Positions 55,298 to 64,000 of a stretch of 64,000 nt of DNA are shown here, piece by piece. The notes beneath the pieces are model-generated. The model was not told the origin of the DNA. It saw only the letters and a list, made by a program, of their open reading frames with translations, and did not search any database. Source of the DNA: Anaeramoeba flamelloides (lineage: Eukaryota > Metamonada > Anaeramoebidae); the NCBI GenBank assembly GCA_027625915.1, contig JANTQA010000058.1, positions 62,001 to 126,000 on the forward strand, given 5' to 3'. Within the stretch, counting starts at the first letter, position 1. The number at the start of each line of letters is the position of its first letter. A program made the translations under genes and the position numbers.

Positions 55298-56230
55298 TGA
55301 TAAATTCGAAAAAATTTCAAAATAGTTTTTAGTTCAATTTACATTTTTATAAATCTTAGAACTGTTTCTTATCAAGCAGTTACTGAAAAAGAATATTTTG
55401 TAGATCAACTAATTTTACAGAGTTTCTTACCACTTGTCTTCTATAAAATGCTTTATTCAAAGTTGAGAATAAAAATTTCAAAAATGAAAATCAACAAAAA
55501 ATTTTAAAACATAAATTGCAATTTATCAGTATATATATATATATATATATACATCTTTTTAAGTAATAGGGTACACATTTCAAATTATCAATACCATTGA
55601 ATTTTGTTGTTAATAAGCTAATTATGATTGATGATTTTAATTATTCATTTTTTCATTTCATGTTTCTTTTTATTTTTAGGATATTGAACAGTTGGAAAAT
55701 GAAACAACAAGATAAGAAGAAACCAATTGGTAAATAATCTACTAGTATAAAAATCGACACAGTTTAAGTTTGATATCGAATGAGCTAGATATAGGAATTT
55801 AGAAAGACCATTATTGGATTGAAGTATGGAATAAAGAAAAATGAGAAAATTGAGAAAAAAACTATATCAACAAAATATCCACATGAATTGGGACATTAAT
55901 CTTGGAAATCAGACTTTAAAGAAACAAAAGTATTATGTGTAAAGAGTTGTCAATAAAATGTAAATAAAAGTTTCCCCAATTCATCTTGTTCAAAGGTTTT
56001 TATAGATTTCATAATTTTTTTTCCTCCAACAATTTATAAAATGAGATTAATTATGTCAAATAAAAGGGAAAATCAATTTTTAAAAATAGTTAAATTTAAT
56101 TTTTTGGTTTTTGTTTTAACGAGTTTTAAATCTTCAGTTGATTGTTTGTTTTTTTATATTTTAAAGAATTTCATATCTTTTAGACTGATATTACAATTTA
56201 TTTCATTCAATTATGAATAATTCTTGAATT
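54740..56230 (-). repeat. Lead and linker modules of the 3.7-kb unit, inverted
   Basis: Lead module inverted at about 54740-55255 (AATTATTGATCTATTAAATG, ATTTTTCTATTTAAAAAACC), TA array at 55255-55297 and again at 55531-55550, linker module inverted at 55560-56230. Continuous with the inverted copy that follows. Confidence 0.75.
55255..55297. repeat. TA microsatellite
   Basis: About twenty AT dinucleotides at the inverted lead-module start. Confidence 0.92.
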
Positions 56231-56260
56231 TTTTTGTGCCCTTGTATTTGAAAAGGAATT

Positions 56261-56405
<145 letters not shown>

Positions 56406-57959
56406 TTCTCTTATTAAGTAATGATGTCTGAATTCTCTCTGTACCCAACTCAAAGCTTTCTTTCTTTTCAAAAAAAAAAAAATAAAAATATATAATTATG
56501 CACCTAACATAATAGGTGCTATATTACCTACACCCTCAAACCCCCTAAAGGGCGCTTTTCTCCTAAACTACTTTATGATATTAGATGATTGAATTTAATT
56601 GATTCAAAATAAGAATTGGGTCTTTTTAAAAAACAATTTTTCCAAATCTATAATTTATTCAACTTTGACATTTTAAAGAACAAACTTTAAACAAAAATTC
56701 AATCATACAAAATAAATTCTAAATCAAAGTTTAAATTTTGGATATAGAATTAAATGATTTCTGAGAGATTTAAAAAAAAAAAAATTAAAAAAATCTAAAA
56801 TTCAGAAAAGGAATTTTGGTGTCATTAAATTTTGATGACTATGTTGGCAATTGAAAATTTCAAGTATCAGTATATTTAAAAGAAGGTTTTGTCGTTGGTA
56901 CATATAACAAATATTTATTCAGTGAGATCTAAGTTGGAAAAAATGAATTTTTTTTATAAGAAAATGTCAAAATTGATTTAAACTGGTTTCTTTGTGATTT
57001 CAATCTTTTTTCTGTGATTTCTGTGATTTTTGTGATTTACCCTGATTTTGCAAAATGCAAAAGAAGTGATGTTGGAAAAATCGAATTTTTGAGTGAATTT
57101 TCTATTAGGTGAGAATTGTCCACAGTCTATTTCTAACTTGTGTAAGTCAAGACGAAATAGTATTCAATTTTCATCCAAAAAAGGCAAAAATCGATAAAAA
57201 TTGGCAAAAATTTGGAATTATTGTTTACAGTTTCTTGGTTATATCAAAACAAATTCTAAAATCGAATAAAGAAAAGGTCAAAGTATTTGAATGGTGTTTT
57301 ATTGAGTCCAATAAAATCCTCATTTCCTAAAAATATAAATGACATTTTTTATCAAATTAACAATTTTTTGCAATTTTTTAAGGAAGAAAAAAAAACATTC
57401 TTATTTTGCAAAATTTAATTTTCTCAAATGTCCCCAAATGGAAAATTCCACATTTGTTTTACCACTAAAACTCAACCTAATTTTTTCTCGAACATACCAA
57501 ATTGAAGTTTTAAGAGAAACAATCAAAACAAAACAAAACAAAACAATTAGATCAAAAAAGCAACAATCAAACTAAAGTGTGTTTGGTACTCGAAGTTTCT
57601 TTCAAAAAACAAAAACAGAGTAAATAATATCCACTAAATATCCAAATGGGTACTTCACTTCAAGAAAAAAACCAAAATAACCAAAAGGAACTCCAAGTAT
57701 CAGAATATACAAAGAATAGGTCACAATTCCTTTGTAGGAATTGTTCTGATTTTTGGTTACAAATTGAAAATTCAAGCAACTCGATGATCTAAATTCATAT
57801 ACACACTATCTTCAAAAGTTAGAGTCGTTTATCAAGAATATTTAAAAGGATCTGCTTTTTTCAAGCTTAAAAAATCATGATTCTTTTTCTTCTTCATTAA
57901 TAGGTTTCTTTAGGAGGTGTTTCGAGTTTACCGATCTATAATTTTTTTGTTTTTTTTCA

Positions 57960-58495
57960 TGATAGATAAAATAAAATAAAAATTAAATGTTGATCCAAAT
58001 TGGAGTATATTGATATATAACTTCCCTTCTAAATTTTAATGAGAATTGGATCAAAATCCCATTTTGATAATTTTGTGGATTTTCAAAGAATTGTTTGAAA
58101 AAGAACGATATTAGATTGTTAATTTGAAATTTTTTAATTTGAATTTGTTTTTTGTTTTGTTAATAGCATTGTGTAAAGTTTGGGTGATATATTGTATTGA
58201 TTATAAATTTGTATTGTTGATATTGTTGTTAATGTTTGTGATATTTTTTGGTTTTTAATTTTTTGTTGTGTTTTTGGTGTATTGTTTTTATTATTATATG
58301 TGATTTGTTGTTATATTTTTTATTTTTGTGTGTTTGTATGTGGTTTGTTGTTGATTTGTTGTTTGTGTTGTGAAATGGTTGTTTATATTGTTTTATAATA
58401 TTATTTGTTTTATTTGTGATTTATTATATTTTAATGTGTTTGATTTGTATTTGTTGATAGATTTATTTTTTGTATTTTATTTATTTGTTTTTTTA
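57960..58495 (-). other. Tail lacking C on + (lacking G on the minus strand)
   Basis: 58168-58498 has no C at all in 331 bases of + strand. TTG/TGT/TTT-rich. It is the inverted equivalent of the tails at 33139 and 34741. No coding. Confidence 0.9.
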
Positions 58496-58540
58496 AGACC
58501 ATCTAAAGATGGACTTTCATTTCTACTAAAGTAGAAATGA
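58496..58540 (-). other. Twin stem-loop, subtype A (inverted)
   Basis: On + : ACCATC-TAAA-GATGG, then CATTTCTAC-TAAA-GTAGAAATG. Orientation agrees with the C-free tail to its left. Confidence 0.9.
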
Positions 58541-59390
58541 GTTTATTAGATATGTTTAAAATTAAGATCAAAAAGTATATGAATTTTAAATTCTCTCTCA
58601 AATTTAAATAGAGTCTAAAAATTAAAAATTTTTTTGAATTAATACTATGACTTGGAATATTTAGAAATGATCTCAAAAAAAATAAACTTCAGGATTAGGG
58701 TTGATAAATCAGAAAAAGAAATGTACCTGAAAAAACTATAAGTTTTCGAAAAAAATTAAAAATTGAGGTGTCCAAAATAATATGAAATGATGAACGAGTT
58801 AGGATAAATAATTGTATTATTAAATGTGTTGAAATTTCAACAATTTTTGTTGATCGATCAAATATAAATATATCATCTCCTAATTATATGTGATTTTTCT
58901 ATTCAACAAACTCAACTTTAATCTTTTATTCTTCAATCAAAAGAAATTTTCGAGATCATATGAAAAAAATAACTTTAAAGAGTAAAAAATGAAATGAAAA
59001 AAAACAATAAAGATTAAAAATTAATTTCATATTTTTATAAAATCAAAATTATTTACAAATTGGATGTAATGGCAGTATTTTTATTCTTTCAAGTGTTTAA
59101 ATTGTTCAAAATTTTTTATATTTAGTTCAGATATGTGATATATTTATATCTTTTTAAGTAATTATTTCTGAATTCTTTGATGTACCCAACTCATGGTATT
59201 TTTACTTTTCTATAGAAAAAAAAATTCTGTATTGTTATTTAGTTACCAAACCTAACTTTAGCTTATATAAATTAGTGGCTACTTCCCAAAACTCCTAAAA
59301 TCGGGGGTTATTTATGCTTAACTTGATTTGAAGATTACTTTCTTTTCGACTTTTATTGATCTCTTTTCAACAAATTTGAATATTGGAAAG

Positions 59391-60180
59391 TAATTTGAAA
59401 TGTAATGTAAAGTTTTTAGAGTTTTTAATTGAATAATAGTATTTGGATTTGAGTTATAAGAAATTTATCGTAATTGATTCTAAATATGTATTTTTTTGGT
59501 GGTATTTGCTGTATGATGTATAAGTGTTAATTTTTAATTTTGGTCTTCTTATATATGATGTTATTGATGATTAAATTTATTATTGAATGAATTAAATTTT
59601 GTATTATTTTGATATTGAAGTTAAAGTTGTTTGTAATTGTTTTAGAATTATTTGTTAAGTGTATTTATGATTAGTATGTGTTTGTGTTTTAGTATTTTGT
59701 TAATTGTTGTGTTATGATTGAAAATTATATATATATATATATATATTTATATATACAGTCAGTTCCACTTTTAAGGCACAGACGATCAACGAAAAGTAAG
59801 TTACAATAAAAAATCTCAAATTAAGGCGCAAAATTTGAAATTTTTTTTTTAACAATTTATTTTACTACAATCTGAATTTTGTGCTTTAATTTGAGATTTT
59901 TTATTGTAACTTACTTTTCGTTGATCGTTTGTGCCTTAAAAGTGGAACTGACTGTATATGTTTATTATTTAATGTTGTTTTGTTGAGTTACGATTTTTAA
60001 TGATTATAGTTAATGTTTTAATAAGGTTTTATTTTTATTGATTATTAATAATTGTTATTTTGTTATTATGAATTGTTGTTTTGATGTTGTATTATGTTTT
60101 GTATGTTGTTTATATTTGAAAATAATGTTGTGTTTTATAGTTATTTGTTTTGTGTTCGTATAATTGTGTTGAAATTTGTA
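59391..60180 (-). other. C-depleted tail (G-depleted on the minus strand), interrupted by a MITE
   Basis: Only scattered C in TTG/GTT-rich sequence on both sides of the MITE at 59756-59954. Runs from the subtype B hairpin at 60181 leftward to the GAAGATTACTTTC junction near 59385. Confidence 0.82.
59756..59954. repeat. CAGTCAG-family MITE, variant arms (199 bp)
   Basis: Arms carry a linked block of changes: GACGATCAACGAAAAGTAAG on the left and CTTACTTTTCGTTGATCGTT on the right, exact mirror images. TA array at the left border. Its G and C content is normal although it lies in a C-poor tail. Confidence 0.93.
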
Positions 60181-60227
60181 TCATGCCATCTATAGATGGC
60201 CTATCATTTCTACTAAAGTGGAAATGA
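60181..60227 (-). other. Twin stem-loop, subtype B (inverted)
   Basis: On + : TGCCATC-TATA-GATGGCCTATCATTTC, then TACTAAAGTGGAAATG. Hairpin 1 has one mismatch (GTGGAAATG). It lies 1.68 kb from the subtype A pair at 58496, mirroring the 33091/34695 spacing. Confidence 0.88.
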
Positions 60228-60234
60228 AATTTAT

Positions 60235-60305
60235 TCAGTTCCACTTTATTGACTCAAATTTTCATCGTAATTTCTTAAAAAGGAGTAATCTCAAATTAGA
60301 GTAGA
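60235..60305. repeat. MITE arm fragment
   Basis: CAGTTCCACTTTATTGACTC, then AATCTCAAATTAGAG: one degenerate arm of the CAGTCAG family. Confidence 0.55.
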
Positions 60306-60579
60306 TCTTTTAGTATTTTTTTTTTTTTTCATGAATTTAATTAGTATAATGAATTTTTTTCCTTAATATTAAAAATATTTTTGTGATTTGAATTCAATAG
60401 AGATTTTGTTCTTTTAAAATTGCAATGGGTTATAAGATAATTAGATATTAGGTGTATGGTTATCAAAATATTGTTAAATTAAATTGATTATATTTTTAGA
60501 TAACAAATTGTAATCAATTTATTATTTTTTTATATACTTAATACAATTTGAGTGTATTTGTATGATAATCTAGACGAAA

Positions 60580-60900
60580 TTCCTTCAATTTGGACACATT
60601 TTTAACTTTTGAAAATATAAATTCTGATACTAAACTTGTATTGTATTTGAAAATAATATTTATTTATAATCTGTTTCGTTTATTGGAGTTTTTGTATTGT
60701 TTACTTTTTTCCTTTCTATTTTTTCAGGTGAGTTAATCTGTTGAGTTAGATCTGAATTTTTTTTACAATTATTGGTTAAGTTTATTGTTGAGTTTCTTAA
60801 AAATTATAGACTTATACTACTAGTTGATGGTGTATAGGGATTTGATCAATATTTAATTGTTGGTGAAATTTCAATAAATTTACCAATAGTAATTTTTTAT
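60580..60900 (+). repeat. Degenerate lead module, forward
   Basis: ATTTGGACACATTTTTAAC, ATCTGTTTCG, TTTATTGTTGAGTTTCTTAA and ATTGTTGGTGAAATTTCAAT follow the order of the lead module at 10090-10400, but much decayed. It lies head-to-head with the inverted units. Confidence 0.6.
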
Positions 60901-60919
60901 TTGGCTAGTTATTTTTTAC

Positions 60920-61336
60920 ACAGAGAAAATTTTGTTTTTTTTTGGGTATATATTTTCATTTTATTTTTGAAGTTATATGTTTTTATAAGGTTATATTGAT
61001 TTTTAGTTATTGTGATTTTTTTTTGTTTTTTATTGTATTGATAATTTTTGATGGAAATATGTTGAATAATATTTTTGAATATTGGTTGTGTTGATATTTT
61101 TGATATGAAAGTTATGCTATTTGAATTGTTTGGTTTTCATTTTTGTTTAATATTTTTTGAGTGTTTAATGTTGTTTTTTGAGATTTGATAGATTATGTTT
61201 TTGTTATATTGTGTTTATTTTATTGTAGTTATGTATTTTATATTTATGTCTTATGGAGAATTGTATTTTATGATGAGATTGATTTTGTAGAGTATATATG
61301 TGTGTATTTGTAATGTTTTGTTGAAAATTTCTGTAG
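60920..61336 (-). other. C-depleted tail
   Basis: TTTG/GTT-rich with rare C on +; belongs to the inverted subtype B hairpin at 61337. No coding. Confidence 0.75.
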
Positions 61337-61379
61337 GAAATCTAAAGATGGCGTATCATTTCTACAAAAGTAGAAATGA
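61337..61379 (-). other. Twin stem-loop, subtype B (inverted)
   Basis: On + : AAATC-TAAA-GATGGCGTATCATTTC, then TACAAAAGTAGAAATG. Second hairpin weakened (AAATC against GATGGC); first intact in its arms. Confidence 0.82.
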
Positions 61380-62162
61380 ATTTTGTTTATTTTTTTAATT
61401 TAAATTGTGGGAAAAAAATAAAATATAATTAAAAAACAATCTTTCCAAAACAATTCTTAAAATATATTATTCAAAAATCAAAGATATCAAAACATCAGAA
61501 TATTTTTAAGATCAAATCAATCAACTACATAATTCGGACCAAGATATCAAATTAGAAAATATTTCATAAAATTATCGATATAACAACTTTTTTTTATTTA
61601 ATAGAGTCTTAAAAATTCTCAAAAACAATTTCCAAAGTTCTAATCCAAATCAAATGTTTTATTATTAAAACAGAGGGTTTTATTTCAAATATATATACTT
61701 TTATAATTATAAATTTTCTTCCTAATTTAAATATAATTAAAAAAAAAAAAAAAGAGAAATCTTGAAGTACAATGTTTGATATTTTCCTAACCGTCTCCAT
61801 ATTTTTATCTCCAATCAGATTTAAATTTTAAAGTCAGATTAAATAGCAAATGGTTTCCAATTTGGTATCAAAAAATTTTTAGTAGTTTGTTTTTTCTTTT
61901 TATAATGATAATCAAAAGAAAAAGAAATTTTGAGATAACTATCTAAACCCTGAAAACTTGTTTTTAAAAAATTTAAAAAGTAAAATAATCAAAGATTTTG
62001 TTGCCTATAAAAAAAAATGATGATCATTTTCATACATTCTACAATAAACAACTCTAACTTTCAAAGATCACTTGTATATGGATTTTGAACATTGAGTTCC
62101 TTCGGTTATATTCATTGTTCCATTGTCTCATATCAATCATAATGGTTCTTGGAGAAGCATTT

Positions 62163-62222
<60 letters not shown>

Positions 62223-62510
62223 GATTGAAGTTCTCAAGATCTCTATTTAGGTTAATATTTTATTTCTTTTTTGGATTTTGAATAGAATCTAATCTTCATT
62301 ACCAAACATTAACATAAACCAAATGTTTCTGTTAATGTTTTTTTTGATAAAATTTTTAAAGGTGTTTGTATAATTATTCTCAACTAAAAAAAAATTTAGT
62401 TTGGTGTTATAAGATAAGTTGGGTTGAGGTGTTTTATAAAAGCTTTTAAGATCAATGTTATATTTAAAGATCTCAGGAAAATCAAATATTTTGAAAGGTT
62501 AAAGCAAGTT
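61380..62510. other. Spacer with a forward repeat fragment and a poly-T tract
   Basis: AT-rich spacer without genes. At about 62045-62330 a forward fragment of the unit body appears (ACAACTCTAACTTTCAAAGA, GATTGAAGTTCTCAAGATC). Confidence 0.55.
62165..62220. repeat. Poly-T tract of about 56 bases
   Basis: Uninterrupted T run, the longest homopolymer in the window, at the place of the GGTTCCTTT array in the repeat fragment. Length may be unreliable in assembly. Confidence 0.9.
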
Positions 62511-63990
62511 TTATTAAATTAAAAAAAAATTAGAATAGTTAACGACTAGGTTGGCAAAGTCAAAATTTGATTTTTGATTTGTTTAAAAGAGGATTTAGTT
62601 GTTGGTAAATTTCATAAATATTTATTCATGAGATCTAAGTAGGAAAGAATGACTTTTTTTTGTAGAAAATGTCAGAATTGATCTCTCCTGGTTTCTGTGA
62701 TTTCTGTGATTTTCTATGGTTTTTGTAAGGTCGGTGTTTTCTTTTATTTCTTATGATTTCTGTGGTTTCGATAATTTCTCCTCGAAACACAAAATGTAAA
62801 AGGAAGGATATTCAAAAATGGATTTTTTGAGTAAAATTTACGATTCAAGTGAAAATTGAAAAGCATTTGACCTTGTTGGGAAATTACCTACTGTTTATTT
62901 TTAATTTGTGTAAGTAATGATGAAAATGGTTTTCAATTTTCCTCATAAGGGTCAAAAATCTCAACAATTGGCAAAATTTTGACATTATTGTTTACAGGTT
63001 CAGTGTTATTTACAAACAAATTCAAAATTGAATAAAGAGACAAGGTAAAGTTTTTGTGATTGTATTGAATCCAACATAATTCTAATTCCTCAAGAACTAA
63101 AAGATCATTTTTTCTCAATCAACTCTGATTTGAGAATTAAATTTTAATTTGTTAAGATAGAAGAAAAAAACTGACTAATTTTTTGCAAAAATTTTTTTAT
63201 ACTGAATCCAATGAATGTAAAATTCCAAAAAACCTTTATCATGGATACTCCAACCCGTTTTGTTTTGAAACTAACAATTCAGTATTTTAAGAGAAACAAA
63301 ACAAACGAAACAAAAACAAAAAAAAAGCACCATAAAAAATTATCTCAAAAAAGCACAAAAAAAAATGAAAAGTGTTTTTGTCATGGTAGATTTTTTTAAA
63401 AGATAAAACAGAGTAGATAATAGACACCAAAGATCCTAATGAAAACTTCAGTTCTAGAAATTACAGAAAAAACAAAAAGAACCAAAGGAAACAAAGGAAA
63501 CAAAGGAACCAAAGGAAACAAAGTAACCATGGGACCAAAGGAATCAAAGGAACCAAAACTAAAAAAACAAAGAGAAAGTGCCAATTCCTTTGTAGTAATT
63601 GTTCTGATTTGTGTGGTTTACATTTTGAAAATTCAAGTAACTCAATGATCAAAACTCAAACACACAAGATCTTCAAAATTTAGAGTTATTTATCAAGAAT
63701 GTTTGAAAAGATCTTCATTTTTTGAGCTTTCAGAAAATGTGAGTATTTTTCAATTTCATTTTTTCGTTTCTTCATCAGTTTGTTCTCGAGTTTACCGATC
63801 TCAAATTTTTTTGTTCATTTTCCTTATTAAAAAAAATGAACAAAGAATGAAATTTTGATCTAAATTTTAGATTATCTACATTAACTTCCCTTCAAAATTT
63901 TAATAGATTGAGTTAAAATCCTTTTAGACAATTTTGTGAATTGCCAAATTCTTGTTGAAAATAAAACAGTTGAATTATTTATTTTAATTT
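62511..63990 (-). repeat. Composite 3.7-kb repeat unit, second inverted copy (body)
   Basis: Read on the minus strand from about 63990: TAAACTCGAGAAC (63786), GATCTTGTGTG block, GGAATTGGCAC, GGTTCC/CTTTGG-type array (63475-63560), TTGATTGAGAAAAAATGATC (63101-63120) and AACCTAGTCGTTAAC (about 62540). The hairpin and tail of this copy would lie beyond the right edge. Confidence 0.78.
63475..63560 (-). repeat. GGTTCCTTT-type tandem repeat, inverted
   Basis: ACCAAAGGAAACAAAGGAAA-like 9-bp units; produces a spurious collagen-like Gly-x-x-Lys frame on +. Confidence 0.9.
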
Positions 63991-64000
63991 ACATTATTTT

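Noticed and set aside
63439-63648. Collagen-like Gly-x-x-Lys protein
   Set aside because: Produced by the inverted GGTTCCTTT-type array; not kept in other copies of the unit.

Overview
The window is extremely A+T-rich eukaryotic DNA, mostly transposable elements and a long non-coding repeat, with few genes. Spliceosomal-type introns, non-LTR, hAT and Tc1/mariner elements, a lysine/glutamate-repeat-rich kinase fusion and MATH-like and Ras-like remnants point to a free-living unicellular eukaryote. The style is close to what I know of Anaeramoeba-type amoeboid protists, but that is inference. No bacterial or organellar features were seen.

Layout. (1) 1-12.8 kb: direct tandem copies of a roughly 3.6-3.9 kb non-coding unit, interrupted by a decayed Tc1/mariner element (1.65-3.49 kb), a 5'-truncated LINE tail (6.78-7.56 kb), a 1.5 kb terminal-inverted-repeat element (8.17-9.67 kb) and an unidentified insert (11.9-12.5 kb). 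(2) 13.3-22.7 kb: a decayed non-LTR retrotransposon with an RRM-rich ORF1 and an endonuclease/reverse-transcriptase ORF2, broken by a hAT transposon (about 15.9-18.3 kb) and by palindromic MITEs. (3) 22.7-28.7 kb: AT-rich spacer with the last two exons of a Ras-like gene and a leucine-rich-repeat relic. (4) 28.8-31.9 kb, minus strand: the only long intact gene, a 1047-residue Crinkler-like PD-(D/E)XK nuclease plus protein kinase. (5) 32-46 kb: more forward copies of the 3.7 kb unit, a LINE relic, several MITEs, a small zinc-knuckle ORF, an A-tract/T-tract block and a tRNA-like relic. (6) 46-54.7 kb: a cluster of palindromes, a small G+C island, a MATH-like pseudogene and a dense MITE cluster. 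(7) 54.7-64 kb: the same 3.7 kb unit, now mostly inverted.

The most unusual structure is a twin stem-loop: two hairpins, each with a TTTA-type loop, found ten times. It marks the start of tails of several hundred bases in which one base is nearly or wholly missing. The strand reading 3' from the hairpins has almost no G: 33301-33540 has none, and the inverted copy at 58168-58498 has no C. Tail sequences differ between copies but the skew is kept. A MITE trapped in one tail (about 43.87-44.06 kb) has itself lost most of its G, so the bias looks like an active directional process and not a fixed sequence.

The mobile elements mainly record insertion order: LINE first, then hAT and MITEs into it, and MITE into MITE. 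The Crinkler-like gene is the only clear candidate for a functional protein.
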